From Rhododendron vialii (lineage: Eukaryota > Streptophyta > Magnoliopsida > Ericales > Ericaceae), in the NCBI RefSeq assembly GCF_030253575.1, contig NC_080569.1, positions 5,643,501 to 5,707,500 of the forward strand: DNA of 64,000 bases, given 5' to 3'. Positions 1 through 12,693 of the stretch are shown here, piece by piece; within the stretch, counting starts at the first letter, position 1, and each line of letters begins with the position of its first letter. The notes below the pieces were generated by a model, which worked only from the letters and a program-made list of their open reading frames with translations, was not told the origin of the DNA and ran no database searches. The position numbers and the translations under genes were made by a program.

Positions 1-186
1 AACGTGATTGTACATACTTGCGCTTGCGATGACATAAAGCGCGATTGGTCCAGTACACGGGAACATTAGGGCACAGAGTGATGGCCTGTAAAACCCAACA
101 CGAAGAAAAAAGGAGAATCACCCATGAATTCAAAATCCATACATACACACGTTGCTAATAGAAATATCAGAGAGACGTGTACAGAC

Positions 187-303
187 CTCAGTGTACGCAT
201 CGATGGCGGCGCCGAAGCGATCTTTCTTGAAGTAGGTGTTTCCATCTTGTCTCAGCCTTTCTGCTTGTATAGCCGATGGGGATTCGGCCGCGGACGGAGC
301 CAT
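187..303 (-). CDS. CHIP: CHIP, U-box E3 ubiquitin ligase, first exon (partial gene)
   Basis: On the minus strand an ATG at 303 opens a 39-codon exon ending at a GT splice donor (185-186). The peptide starts MAPSAAESPS and contains AERLRQDGNTYFKK followed by RFGAAIDAYTE, the first tetratricopeptide helix pair of plant CHIP (carboxyl terminus of HSC70-interacting protein), which I recall as AERLKEDGN..FKKERFGAAIDAYTE in Arabidopsis. CHIP is a cytosolic co-chaperone: its TPR domain binds Hsp70/Hsp90 tails and its C-terminal U-box ubiquitinates the clients. Only the TPR start is in the window; the other exons should lie before base 1, though a further exon in 1-184 was not excluded. The exon is too short for ORF-length filters and is easily missed. 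A purine-rich GA stretch at about 450-475 lies in the expected 5'UTR/promoter. Family assignment is strong; the donor is inferred from sequence only. Confidence 0.82.
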
Positions 304-2855
304 ATTCTCTCTCTATTTCTCAATCTACATCTAAAAACCAAAAATGTCTTTGAAGTTTGATCGGTAATCTGCAATCTCTATGGATAAGGGATTCAACGGG
401 GGTTTGGGGGGTGAGGAGAGGTTCCGGGAACGCTCGATTGCGGGAAAGGCAGAGAGAGATAGAGAGAGAGACGACCTCCGTAGAAAACTGAAAAGGTCAC
501 AGGGGACACTGTAGATTAGGTTGTGTTTGGATTGTGTTAAATTATTGTTGGAAAGTAACTACTCCCATCAAATTAATACGCTACTGGAGTACTATAAAAG
601 TAACTTTTTTAAAAATAAAAAGAATTTATTAATATCTAGTTACTACTTTTAAAAAAGATCCTTTTACAAATCAATAAGGAGCTTATATATTCAATTAGAT
701 TTTGCACAAAATACTTTCTTTTTGGTAAGGGCAGTGATAATGTCAAAACAGTCTTTGTTGGTACCAAAACTCAACTGTATAAAAGTCTTATATATTGAGC
801 ATGGTACAAACCTTTTTTGCACTTGAGTTTTGACATTAACAAAAATAATTTTGGCATTATTATTTTCTTTTGGTAAAACCACTGAGAAAATTTATAGGTT
901 AATTTACAAAATACTCCTGTGTTGTTGCTGTATGTTTTGGACTGATTTCAGACACAACAGTTCCTACCCTTAGACACATAAATTTGACCCGTCCAAGATT
1001 GTACTAATAGTTTATCAAGTATCTCCATAAAAATTATAAATTCTCTAAGACAGCTCGATCAAAGTAAGGAATAATTTTGACGTCTTCTATTGACTAATAC
1101 AATACAATACGTTTTTTTGACTTCTTTCCTTTACGATTTGGTTGTTCACCCCGATCGAAATAAAACTATTTTCGTCTCATTCTATTCGCAAATACAACAC
1201 ACTTTTGATGTCTTTTCATTGTGACTTATTTATTAGGAGTCAAAGGGATCAACCATAACCAGAGTTGGGTTCTCACGCTTGGATTAGTGGATATGATGAA
1301 TCAGAGTAACAATTTATTCCGCTCTTCTCTTCTCTATATGGACCATACTTATATTTGGCTCTGTTTAGTGAAATGTTACTGACATTAATTTCAAGCACGA
1401 GGAACGAACAAAGGGTGATCAATAGTTTCGACCATCATGTGCTCTTTAAAAAAAAAAAATCTAGATATGCTGGTTACAAATGGATGATATCTTTCTAATC
1501 TTGGGCTGTGTTTTTTTCCTCCCCTTTTAAGAGCCTTGTTAATGTGTGCCATAAGGCACATGATGGGAATATATTATACCTCCAGAATTCGATTCCACTT
1601 CCATGGGAAATCTAAGCGTAATAATTGGGAGGGCAGCTGTTTATGTAATGGACGGAAATGCCCCAGCTTCACATGTTAAACATACCAACCCATGTTTTCT
1701 TCCTCGGTAATATTCTAAGCATGCATTGATCTCGATCAACAAATTTACTTTACAAAGGAAAACAGAAAAAGTCGGGCTATTAAGAAGCCGTTCTCCCTAA
1801 ATTTTGGTATTCTTTGTTTTGCGCAATTTGTTCTATCTTTTTAAAATTTTGGTTAGATTCACATTATGTTTATTGGATTAATTGTCCATCTCAACGAAAG
1901 GAGTCTAAAAATATGATCAAAAGCAAAAAAAAAAAAAATTCACTAAAGACGGAAAATACCAAACAACTGGTATTTTTGGTATCTTTGTCGTCTTATATGA
2001 AAAATTTTAAAGTTCAATTCATGTTTTTATACTTTTCTGATTTGTTTATTCGAGACTAATGATTAATCTAAAAAAATTAAGACAAAAATCTAAATAAAAA
2101 ATAATAAAATAAAAAAAAACGGACCAAAAGTTGAGGGAGAGTGAGGCATGAAGGAGACCCGCTATAGCATGTTAAGAATTTTTTTGATACTTATCCACGA
2201 AGATAAATATAATGATGTAAAAAAAAAAAAAAAGAGTTATAGCATGTGAAGATTATTTTTTGGTATACAGCATGTGAAGTGTTCCTGGGGATTTCACTAT
2301 TCCCCGTGTTAGTGGGGTTAGTTAGTTTCATTAAATGATGGTTAACATATGCCTTGGCACATATATTAACAAAAAGCCAAAAACAAAAACAAATGAATGA
2401 TATCCTCACACTTGGGGAAGCTCGAGCATGAGAAAATGCTTGTTTGGGCCCTGTTTGGGCTGTGATCTGGACAGGGCTTTTGGACCTCTTTCTTTGGGTG
2501 TTCTGCCCTTTCTGTCGTATTTTGATCATTGGTTAATGGCCGCAGGATAGAGTGCCAACATAATGCTACTTGTGCGTAGCAATTCACTCTAGCCTTCTTA
2601 TGTACTGTTTCCTTGTTTTTGAAGAACTTATTTTGAAATGTGGAACAGGGTCAAGTCGAAGACGACTTCAATTCTTCCCACCAGCCAAGACTCAAGTCAA
2701 GTCGTCTCCAAAACGTCCTCTTCAATCCAGAGACCCAAACCGTCCAATTGCGCCTTGTTTGGATCAGATTTTTGCTGTCTGAATTTTCTTTTGTAAGGGC
2801 ATTTTCCTATACTAAACCTGCCCTCTCTTTTTTCTAATAAATCTGCACTATTCGA

Positions 2856-2887
<32 letters not shown>

Positions 2888-3587
2888 TCCCGATCTTTTT
2901 TTTTGTCCAACATACATTAAATCTAAGCTAAAAACTACTCAGATCAAGCAATTCCCGATCTTTTTTTTTGCTGATTCTTAGCGAGTATCCTTAAAATCAC
3001 TTTCTGATCACATTGAGCGGCTCGAATTATTAAAATTTGATCAAGAACTATGAGGTGTTTTTTTAAATGTTTAAATAGTTGTTCATGAAACCAGCCCGTG
3101 TGTGTGTGTATATACACACACACACACACTCCCTTAGAATTTCACCCAAGCCCAACCAAACCTCTTTACAGTATTTCCCATTCGATATCCCTTTTTACCA
3201 CTGTCCAACATGCTTTAAATTTAGATTGCTAACAGTAGTTATTGCTAACAAACGAGCATTTATAAAAATCTTGGTCATAACGAGAAGATAGCAGCGTCCA
3301 TTTCACACAAAAAGGGCCATTGCTTTCAAAATATGAAGCTTCGATGGTCAGAGCATCAAACACAAGAGATATAACGAAAACAGATAAAATGCCGTTAGCT
3401 CAGAGCATCAAACAGAAACAAACACCAATTGCCATCATGTAACTGAGCAAAGTAGTTGAAAGAAGTAGCAACACAAGCAAATATTAAGAACAGCACAGAA
3501 ACTGCATCATCCATAGTAGTGATACTCCTAGTGAAAAGTGAATATAATCCAAAATCACAATACATATAGAATGTATCCCACCAAAGC
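304..3587. other. Intergenic region between CHIP and RPL32
   Basis: I recognise no gene here. About 304-500 should be the promoter and 5'UTR of the leftward CHIP gene. The rest is AT-rich with a TA microsatellite at about 2854-2886 and a short CA/TG repeat near 3100-3130. About 2950-3060 holds a single arm of the inverted-repeat element found whole at 7543-8150 (shared blocks around TTTTTTTTGCTGATTC and ACATTGAGCGGCTCG). A GC-richer stretch at 2640-2790 has two overlapping open frames but matches no family I know. Confidence 0.6.
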
Positions 3588-5034
3588 TCATTCGTCTTCC
3601 TGGCTGCGCAACCTGGCTAATTTGTTGGTCACAACCACATCCAGCTGCGCTGCACGCTCAACAATCTCCTTCCGTTTCCTAGTCGATACATTGTGTGCGA
3701 TTTCCGCACAGTAAGTCCTGAGATTAATCAGTCCACAAAAAAGTGATGAGAGACACATTTACAATTGAATTTTGTTGAAGTAAATTTCTACAACTATGTA
3801 ACTAGTATCTAGGACATAACAAATCTTAGAAAAAGTCTGGAACCTGTTGTGCATCATCAGAACTTCAAGCTCTTTGGCATTATGCACAACGAATTTCTTG
3901 AACCCATTAGGAAGGAAATGCCGAGTCTTCTTGTCTGAACCATAACCAATGTTAGGCATGAGAGTGACTCCCTTAAACTTCCGCCTAACGCGGGAATCGA
4001 TACCCTTGGGCCTGCGCCAGTTTTCCTGGAACCGACAATTTCATAAACAAAATAAGAGGCAATGTCAACCAGTTCACCAAAAAATCATCCATTTCAAAAG
4101 GCTAAGTTGACGACATTGTCAGCATTTGCTTTAACAAATCAGCAGAACTTAACATCTGAGCAAACATCACAGCTCAAGGATCGATAGAAAGATGCATATT
4201 ATGATATCAAGGATGCTAGAATACGCATAAAAGCATTACAAATGGTGAAATCTCAGAAGAGTAACCTGGACTCAACTGATATTTATCAATGTTGAAAATT
4301 CATAAAATGAGCATCCCCAAAATGAATGTCAAGCATACCAAATACCAAAAAAAAGTTGACATTCCTTAACAACACTCTAAACATGTATCTGTCAACAATC
4401 ATTATTGATCAATGTGGCAGTTTCCTGCAGCATTTCAAATGAGATCGGGGAATTGGCACGACCAGGGGAATTCTAGTGCCAAAGTGCAACCAAATGAAGT
4501 GCGAGAAGCAATAAAAATTCTAAATCTTCATATTTCCAATCAAACTAATACAACTCCTGTGATTCTTTTCCAAAATCTGTCAGGAGGTCAACAGGGTGCT
4601 AAAACATTGCAGGTTTAATATCCATGAAAACCAAAAGCATGGTCATGAGCAAACTACAATAAAAGAAAACGTCATAAGCAAACAGATATACAGAAAAACT
4701 TTACCATGTAAGAAAGCAGACGAGAAATGAAATAAACTGAGTCTAATATAAGTTTCACCAAATTGCTTTTAACTATCTCTAGTTTCTGCCAAGTACAAGC
4801 CTTTAAAGCTAAATATCTTCCCCAGAAGAGTACTTGAAAACTAATCACCATTTTTTCAATGTAAACGAGGGCAAATGGGAAAACCCCAGCTGCAAAGTGA
4901 ACTGCTGCCACTACCAAATAGAAGAAAAACCAGACAAATCATACCTTCACAGAGATCTTCCAATCGCTTTGGGGTCTCTTGAACTTCTTCACACGCTTCT
5001 TCACAATCTTCTTGGTGAGCAAAGGAACAGCCAT
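3588..5034 (-). CDS. RPL32: Large ribosomal subunit protein eL32 (RPL32), 133 aa
   Basis: Three coding exons on the minus strand: 5034-4945 (30 codons), 4025-3844 and 3717-3588, 402 nt in total, giving 133 residues, the usual plant RPL32 length. All junctions are GT-AG and the phases join cleanly. The product begins [18 protein letters not shown], continues through [17 protein letters not shown] and [19 protein letters not shown], and ends [10 protein letters not shown], all typical of eL32. It is a structural protein of the cytosolic 60S subunit. Residue 25 is Trp where I remember Arg in Arabidopsis (QSDWKIS versus QSDRKIS). No truncation or frameshift is visible. The gene has a separate 5'UTR exon and promoter (next entries). 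Confidence 0.97.
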
Positions 5035-5039
5035 TGTGT

Positions 5040-6069
5040 CTATAAGATGGCCAACAAAACAACACATTTAATTAGAAATGACTAAAACTTGGAGAAAGAA
5101 TACTAATCAAGACAAACATGAACATCAAAATAGGCATAGAAAACATATTGATTTTTCAAAACTATGAAGGTTCTTAGGCTCAATAGGCACCAGACAGGGA
5201 GTTTCCTCTGTTTTTCTCTTCATATCGGGACCAAATACAAGGCGCTTTATACACTCCAGTTTAGTAAAAAGACAATATTAGTTGAACTCTTTAAAGTGAA
5301 GCTGATAAAGGAAGAGAAGGATTTCACGCTCCATTTCAGGTTTTTATAACTTTTTCGAATATTAATCTCTTCCACGAGTGGGGGAGACTAAAAGTGGAGC
5401 ACTAATATCACTCAAGTGGGCCGTGGTGATTGTAGAATTTGAACCAAATGGAACTTGTTTGAAATCACACCACTCATGAGGAAGCCAACGGTTACACTTC
5501 AAAAAGATTAGAAAAGAGGTTAATCGGGGATAAAACCGACTCAAATGAATTTAGCATATTACCAGCATCACCGAAATCCCTCCCATGTTTCCTATGTAAC
5601 TCGTAATGGAGTCGTGGCTAATTGGCTATCCCAATTACCCACACAAAAAAGACAACGAAGACAATTTTTTTCATGACAAGACGTGATACATGTACACCAC
5701 GCTTCACTGCAACAGTCCATCTAGCTAATGGGCAATAGAGTAAAATTCATCAAAGAGAAGTTAGGAGCTTCCATTCAAGGAATACGAAGCATTTTCCAAG
5801 ATCCTAATCCAGTCGTAGAAAGCAAACTAATCCCGATCAACGCATGGATCCGCAGTAATACATAGATTAGAATTCACTTCATCGAACCCTTAATCGATAA
5901 TCGTCAACAATCTATCATACTACTCGGACTCGCATATCAGAAGTTGAACTAAAATAAAACTCAGCGCGATAGACGGCACAATTAAACATCATCCAACAGA
6001 AAGTACAACAGAAATGCATAGAAACCCTAGCTCGATCAACCTATAATTGAAACAACAAGGAATTCGAAC
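5040..6069 (-). other. 5'UTR intron of RPL32
   Basis: An intron of about 1.03 kb separates a short 5'UTR exon (donor after 6070, ACAAG|GTTCGAATT) from the coding exon (acceptor CTTATAG at 5040-5041, six bases before ATG). Leader introns are common in plant ribosomal protein genes and often raise expression. I looked for box C/D snoRNA signals in it and saw no convincing pair. Confidence 0.75.
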
Positions 6070-6070
6070 C

Positions 6071-6165
6071 TTGTTGGGATGCTGCGCCGAAACCGTCCTC
6101 CTCTAAACCCTACTACTTGGATGATGAAAATGAGATCTAGGGTTTTCCACTTTATATACCTGAGA
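6071..6165 (-). promoter_or_regulatory. RPL32 core promoter with TATA box and telo-boxes
   Basis: Read on the minus strand, TATATAAA at about 6151-6158 precedes GAAAACCCTAGATC, a telo-box (AAACCCTA) typical of plant translation genes. A second AGGGTTTA in the opposite orientation lies at about 6105-6112 in the leader exon. Transcription probably begins around 6120-6130. The leader exon ends at the donor after 6070. Confidence 0.75.
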
Positions 6166-7542
6166 GGAAATGTTTACGTGCTTTGGTAGCACCGTAACAT
6201 CGTACGCCTCCCCATCACAAAATTTAAGAAACAAGTTCAATTTTCTCTCCAATTTCTTCTAAACCTTCCCAAGTTCCAAATATAACCTTAATTTTACGTT
6301 ATTTTTGTCGCGGTCTTTCTAATTTTTTTAACTGTCTTTTTTGATCTTTTTAGTTGTTTTATCTTGATTCTTTAAATTAGTACGTCCTTTGAGTATTTTT
6401 TGTCAGTCTTACATGACTTTTTTTCAATTTCGGTCTATGTTTTATACTTTTCCATCTCATTCATCGAGACAAACAATGTGATGTAAAATTTGAACAAAAC
6501 TTAATAAAAAAAATTGCGTCTAAAATCTACTGCCACATATTTCAGTTCATCCCGTGGCAATACATCAAAAGTATTCAAAAAAAAATTTTTTGAGGGAAGA
6601 TGGGAAGAACAGACCGGAAATGTTTATTCACTTTTCCCATATGACCTCCGCTTTTTCTTCATAATCATCTTTCATACAGAATTAAAAATTATTGACAGTT
6701 TCATAGAGTGTTTATCATGAGCTAATAGATAGATAATTACGTCATGCAGAAAGTCTATGCTTACCGCTCAAAATTTATCACTTCTTTTACCGCTCTCAAT
6801 TTCATTGCATTTGCATAACAGGGTTTCAGACCGGATCATTAGTTGCCGAAACAAACGGTGAGATGTTAACCGATGAAACAGATCGACAGACGTAGCAGTG
6901 TTGTTTGTCATGAGCCCGAACTAAAGATGACTGGAGGGGGATATTCAGTGGGTCAAGAGCCCAATTGTTGATTTTGGGGGCCCATGCCCCTCTCTACATG
7001 CCACCACAGTCAGGCTAAAAAAGAGCTTGAGGCGTCTTTATTTGCAGATGCTAAACAAGTTTGTGCCATATGTCAAACAAATTATTGAAAATTTGTACTT
7101 AAATTTTTGCCTTTTTATTTTTTCATTTTATAATTTGATGAGAGAAATTGAAAAATACATTATTGTTTGCTAGTGTGTTCGTCCATGTTTTCTTGTACGA
7201 ATTTCAATTATCACAAAGCTTTAATCAAATCAAATTGAAAGAAGTTTGGAGGAAAAGGAGGGAAAAAAGGGACACGTTTTAGCGAAAGTGAAGCCTAGTC
7301 TCTATGGAGTACATCATAAAGCTACAAATACAACATCGTACTGTTTTCAATAGTCATCTTCTGCAACTATACTTTCATTTGTTAATGAACTAGCAAACAA
7401 ACCCACACGATGCACCATTTTAAACGGAGCATTATCAAAGATTTGAAATTTATCCGAAAATGGATGGGAATAAGTAGATGTAAACATTGAACACATTAAT
7501 ACTAAATGCATGGTACATTTAAGAAGTTGCAATGATATATAC

Positions 7543-8266
<724 letters not shown>

Positions 8267-8776
8267 ATATATATATAATCTGAACGAAATTATGAGTACG
8301 CCATTAAATCATTCATTAAATTGCGTGAATTCCATGCTGAAGATTGATTGTCAATACTTATAGGATGCATGCACTTCACTTCTAATTAATTAGACTCCAT
8401 TAGCGGCTCGTACACTAGTTTTCGAAGGTGACGTTGGGTCCGGTAATTTGATTAGGACCTTTCTTATTTATAAGTTGCTTAAATCTTTTTTTTTTTTTTT
8501 GTTTTTTTTGATCGGATCGATATTAAAGTTCCTTAAGTTGATTAACTTATACAAAAAATCGAGTTGACAAAATTAAAACACGTTCACATTCGGGGCATAT
8601 TTTGGAAAGAAAACAGTACTATAAGAATAAAATTCTACGTGAATTAAATTTGCATGTACAATTTTGGAGATAAATATATGTCAAATTCATCAGTGTTAAT
8701 TTTAGCACATAAATCTGTATACGTAATATTGCTCCGTAGATTCCAAACTCGATCCGCCCCTCTCCCGTTTTCCCTC

Positions 8777-8783
8777 TATATAA
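8777..8783 (+). promoter_or_regulatory. TATA box of AIR12 copy 1
   Basis: TATATAA in the context TCCCTCTATATAACTTCCCC, 53 bp before the ATG at 8836. An equivalent box at 11873-11879 precedes copy 2. The upstream in-frame ATG at 8791 is only about 8 bp from the TATA box and so is expected to lie outside the mRNA, which decides the start codon. Confidence 0.75.
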
Positions 8784-8835
8784 CTTCCCCATGTTGGAGC
8801 AATTCTTCCACCGCTCCCACCCCGCTCCCGCTATA

Positions 8836-9558
8836 ATGGCCGCTCTCCAACTCCCAGCCCTCCTCCTTTGCCTCTCCATCGCCACCCTCCTATTCTCGCC
8901 CTCCCATTCCAAAACATGCACTTCACAAATTTTCACCGGTCACAAAACCTACGCTAACTGCACGGACCTCCCTACTCTAAGCGCCACCCTCCACTGGACC
9001 TACGACAACGCCACGTCCTCTCTCTCCATCGCCTTCCTCGCTCGTCCGGCTGCACCCTCCGGTTGGGTCGCCTGGGGGATCAACCCGGCCGGGCCCAGAA
9101 TGCTCGGCACCCAGGCTCTCCTCGCCTACAAGAAACCCGACGGCTCGTTAGCTGTCAGGACGTTCAACTTGAATTCCACAAAAGTCGTCATCCCGTCGGT
9201 CATTTCGTTCGCTGTCTCTAACATGAGCACGGGGTACGCCAACGGGATGATAGGGATACTTGCCACGATGGCATTGTCGCCGAATACGACGTCGGTGAGT
9301 CACGCTTGGAATGTCGGCTCATCGGTGAGTAGTAATGGTGTTCCGAGTCCGCATGAGATTTTGCCGGATAATCTTCACTCTGTGGGGACGTTAGAGTTGG
9401 CGAAGAGTAGCAGAACGCCGAGCGACGGAAATGGAACCAGCAGTGCCGCCGGTCCGAACGGAGGACAAGGACATAGTGGTGGTGGTAGGTTCGGAAGCGG
9501 CGGTTTTGGGCTTTTTGCTTCGGTATTAATTATGGCAAGTTTTGTGATTTGGTCTTAG
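8836..9558 (+). CDS. AIR12: AIR12-like GPI-anchored DOMON cytochrome b, copy 1 (240 aa)
   Basis: Single-exon gene of the DUF568/DOMON family (auxin-induced in root cultures 12). AIR12 is a heme b protein on the outer face of the plasma membrane that links apoplastic ascorbate or superoxide with membrane quinones. Visible here: a cleavable signal peptide (residues 1-25, ending SPSHS); a DOMON core with LHWTYDN, SIAFLARPA, GWVAWGINPAGPRM and GTQALLAY; several N-glycosylation sites; a late HEILPDNLHSVGTL block like HPFGPDNL of Arabidopsis AIR12, whose His may be a heme ligand; a Gly/Ser-rich linker; and a terminal hydrophobic stretch (FGLFASVLIMASFVIWS) fitting a GPI signal. The start at 8836 is preferred over the in-frame ATG at 8791, which lies almost on the TATA box. 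Intact. It is the first of three tandem copies. Confidence 0.9.
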   Translation: MAALQLPALLLCLSIATLLFSPSHSKTCTSQIFTGHKTYANCTDLPTLSATLHWTYDNATSSLSIAFLARPAAPSGWVAWGINPAGPRMLGTQALLAYKKPDGSLAVRTFNLNSTKVVIPSVISFAVSNMSTGYANGMIGILATMALSPNTTSVSHAWNVGSSVSSNGVPSPHEILPDNLHSVGTLELAKSSRTPSDGNGTSSAAGPNGGQGHSGGGRFGSGGFGLFASVLIMASFVIWS

Positions 9559-10317
9559 AATTAGTACGGGGTTGAATTTTTTTTCCCATAGATATATTAG
9601 CAATTATGGGAGGGAAGGAAGTTTTGAGGGAGGAAAATTCCTAAAGATTTGGTGATTTAATTAGATACCATATGGTTTTATATTTTGGAAGTGGTATATA
9701 TAGATAGCACTTTCTTTTTAGCATTTTAGATTCCTTTTGTCACCATCGTTCGTCATGATCTTCGTTCTCATAGTGGCGGAATAGTCTCCAGTGACATTGA
9801 TATCGCATTTTTTATTTCATAGACACAAGTGTGGCGGTGATCTCCACACAAGTGTTTGTGTAGTGCTATTATGTGCTTCTAAGCCACTTGTGGCAACATT
9901 TGCCTTAGGCTTCTCCACCACCTCGCGTTATAAAAGTTTACTACGTGACGGTACATCAGAAGTATATTTTTCAAGGAATCGGAAAGGAAAAAAAATCGAA
10001 AATGTTTATTCGATCTTCGCAATGTTCTCATAGGAGCAGATGTACCTTTCGTTTTTGTTTTCATGGATTCATTCAATTAAAACTATTGACAATTTCGTGG
10101 ATTTTTTCTCATGCGCCAATAGATTATTTTGTCACAAGCCCGATTGTTGATTTTGGGGGCCCATGCCTCTCTGCATGCCACCACAATCATTAATTAGGCT
10201 ACATTTGGCGAATTTGTGCTCTACTCTGATTATATGCTAAAACATGTTTGTGCTATATATGTCATATAAATTACTGAAAAATTGTACAAAATTCGAACAA
10301 GACAAAACTAATTAAGA

Positions 10318-10640
10318 GGTGTTTTGGCAAAATAAGCTACTTGGCTTCTTTCTTTCTTTTTTTTAATCTTTTTTTCGCATTATTTTTATGAATTATTGAC
10401 TTGTCTTGATAAGGGAAATCAGAACCGTAAAAAATTATGGTCTAAACTTAATTATCAGCCAAAAAGTCAAATGTTTTGGCTTTATTTAAAAAAATGAGTC
10501 TGGATCACAATTTTTTTTCGGATTCCTCTCGTCGAGATGAACCAATAAACCATAAAAATTTGACGTGAAACTAACAAATAAAAAAAAAATTTAGTAAAAA
10601 CAAAAGAATAAGCCAAGTGACTTCTTTAGCCAAATTAAAA
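10318..10640. mobile_element. MITE, AATAAGCCAAGT family, copy in AIR12 spacer
   Basis: Inverted ends GTGTTTTGGCAAAATAAGC at the left and TTTAGCCAAA at the right, with AATAAGCCAAGTGAC near the right end mirrored by AATAAGCTACTTGGCTT at the left. No coding potential. It shares internal blocks (TCTCGTCGAGATGAA.., ..TAAAAACAAAAGAATAAGCC) with the elements at 13301-13725 and 16550-16695. Confidence 0.55.
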
Positions 10641-11313
10641 CATAAGAGCAAAAACTCAATTTTTTGGTTTTCTTTTTTCTTTAACAATTTTTAGTTTAGT
10701 GTTCGTCAATGTTTTACTTTTTGAATTCCGATAATGACAAAGCTTTGCTCAAATTAAATTGGAAGAAGTTTGGAGAAGGAGGGAAAAAAAAAAGGACCGG
10801 GGCACATTTTAGCCAATTGTGAAGCCTAGCTAGCCTCTATAATTCAACGTAGTATTTTTTTCCCTCTCATTTAATGAGTCATGTTCTACATTTATACTTT
10901 CATTTATAAATGAATTACTAGCAAACAAACCCATGCATCTGGTTTCAAATAAATATTCAAGATTATTGACGAAGATTTGAATTAATTTATCGAAAAATGG
11001 ATGGTATTAATAAGTAGATATAAACATTAAACACATTCTTTTGCTTGATAGTATATGGTTGCAATGACAACTTTTTTTCCTCTCATGAACTACTTTAATT
11101 ATGAGGAGATCATTAAATCGTGTGTTTTCAATGCTAAAAATTAATTGTCAATATTTGGGATTCATGTAATTCCCTTCCAATTAGACACCATGCTTAAGTT
11201 GTTTTTATTTATATATAATATTTACTAAAGTTGATTTTTGATACAAAAATCAAGTTGAGGAAATTAAAACATATTTCACAATTAAAGCATTTTTTGGAAA
11301 TAATATAACTTTA

Positions 11314-11460
11314 GGGTGTGTTCCACCAATTAATTAAAGTAAGTAGTATTACTTATTTGAATATTTCTTGAATTAAAAGTGATATATTGTGAAATAATGA
11401 TCTGTCTTGCAAAACGAAAAATAAGTACTGAAAAAATAATAACTTTAACAAAATGGAGCC
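11314..11460. mobile_element. MITE, GGCCCCGTTCC family, copy 1
   Basis: Ends GGGTGTGTTCCACC and (inverted) ATGGAGCC. The interior contains AAAAGTGATATATTGTGAAAT, shared almost exactly with the copy at 56121-56250. Length 147 bp, no coding capacity. Probably Tourist-like (PIF/Harbinger), judged only from the terminal GGCCCCGTTCC-like sequence. Confidence 0.55.
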
Positions 11461-11934
11461 TAAAGAAGAAATTGTGAACTAAATGTGTCACGATTACATG
11501 ACTATTTAGAAACTTCGGACATGCCCTACAAATAGTTTAACCAACCTTAGATTGCGACATCATTAATATTCCCATACCCGGATCTACGCATATCGCTGCA
11601 AGTTCACAAAATTGGAAAAGTATCTCTAAACAAATTTGCATGTACAGATTCGGAAATAGATGCCAGGTTCTCGTGCGATAATTTCTACGCATAAATCTGC
11701 GCACATAATATTGCTCCGCAAAATTGGAAAAGTATCTCCGAACAAATTTGCATGTACATATTCGGAAATAGATGCCAAGTTCTCGTGTGATAATTTCTAC
11801 GCATAAATCTGCATACGTAAATATTGCTCGTAAAATTCCGTACTCAATCCTGTCCCTCTCCCGCATTCCCTTTATATAACTTCCCCATACTGGAGCAACA
11901 CCTCCACTCCGCTCTCACTCCCGCTCGCGCTAAA

Positions 11935-12693
11935 ATGGCCGCCCTCCGACTCCCAGCCCTCCTCCTATGCTTCTGCATCGCCACCCTACTAATCTCGCCG
12001 TCCCATTCCCAAACATGCGCTTCGCAAACTTTCACCAGTAACAAAACCTACGCTAACTGCGTGGAACTCCCCACCCTAAACGCCGTCCTCCACTGGGACT
12101 ACGCCAACACCGCCAGATTGTACAATTCCTATCTCTCCATCGCCTTCCTCGCTCGTCCGGCCTCACCCTCCGGTTGGATCGCCTGGGGCATCAACCCGGA
12201 CAAGCCCCAAATGGTCGGCACCCAGGCTCTACTCGCGTACAGGAAAAACGACAGCGGCTCGATGGTCGTTAGGCCCTTCAACATAGATTCCAAGCCACCC
12301 ACGTTCCCGTCGGCGCCGATCTCGTTCGTGGTGCCTTACGTGAGCGCGGAGTATGACGGCGAGGTGATGGGGATATTCGCCACGCTGGAGCTGCCGAAGA
12401 ACATGACGTCGGTGAATCACGTCTGGAACGTCGGCGGGCAGATGAGTGATGGCGTTCCGGCTCCGCATGCGGTGGAGCCGGAGAATCTTAGCTCCGTGGG
12501 AACGTTGGATTTGGCGAATGGTACTGCTGGAACGGCGAATGGTACTGCTGGTCAGTCGACTTCTTCGACGACTGACAGTTCCGCCGACGAAGGACGACAA
12601 GGACATAGCGGTGGTGATAGGATTGGAAGCCTCGGTTTTGGGCTTTTTGTTTCGGTGTTAGTTATGGCCGCAGGTACTGTAATTTGGTCTTAG
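11935..12693 (+). CDS. AIR12: AIR12-like GPI-anchored DOMON cytochrome b, copy 2 (252 aa)
   Basis: Second intact single-exon AIR12 paralogue. It has a signal peptide (1-25, SPSHS), then the DOMON core: LHWDYAN, YLSIAFLARPASPSGWIAWGINPDKP, GTQALLAYR. A late block HAVEPENLSSVGTLDLA follows, then a Thr/Ser/Gly linker with two tandem NGTAG motifs, and a hydrophobic GPI-type tail ending AAGTVIWS. Against copy 1 it has a short insertion (ARLYNS) between the first two strands and a longer linker; the proteins differ at roughly a third of positions, so the duplication is not recent. The TATA box is at 11873-11879. The in-frame ATG at 11824 lies upstream of the TATA box and is rejected as start. Expected role: apoplastic-face plasma-membrane heme protein in redox exchange. 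Confidence 0.9.
   Translation: MAALRLPALLLCFCIATLLISPSHSQTCASQTFTSNKTYANCVELPTLNAVLHWDYANTARLYNSYLSIAFLARPASPSGWIAWGINPDKPQMVGTQALLAYRKNDSGSMVVRPFNIDSKPPTFPSAPISFVVPYVSAEYDGEVMGIFATLELPKNMTSVNHVWNVGGQMSDGVPAPHAVEPENLSSVGTLDLANGTAGTANGTAGQSTSSTTDSSADEGRQGHSGGDRIGSLGFGLFVSVLVMAAGTVIWS

Larger units (their letters stand above)
9559..11872. other. Spacer between AIR12 copies 1 and 2
   Basis: No gene recognised. From about 9890 onward it is the diverged duplicate of the sequence upstream of copy 1. It also carries two MITEs (10318-10640 and 11314-11460). At about 11600-11710 and 11717-11820 a block of about 115 bp with ACAAATTTGCATGTACA and TTCTACGCATAAATCTGC is repeated in tandem just upstream of the copy-2 promoter. 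Confidence 0.6.

Noticed and set aside
5040-6069. Possible intron-encoded snoRNA in the RPL32 leader intron
   Set aside because: A TGATGA-like word was seen near 5745 on the minus strand, but no partnered CTGA box or terminal stem at a proper distance.
8791-8835. Upstream in-frame ATG for AIR12 copy 1 (and 11824 for copy 2)
   Set aside because: They lie at or before the TATA box, and starting there would bury the signal peptide behind 15-37 extra residues.
12229-12606. Long Arg-rich open frame antisense to AIR12 copy 2
   Set aside because: Shadow of a GC-rich coding region on the other strand; no homology.
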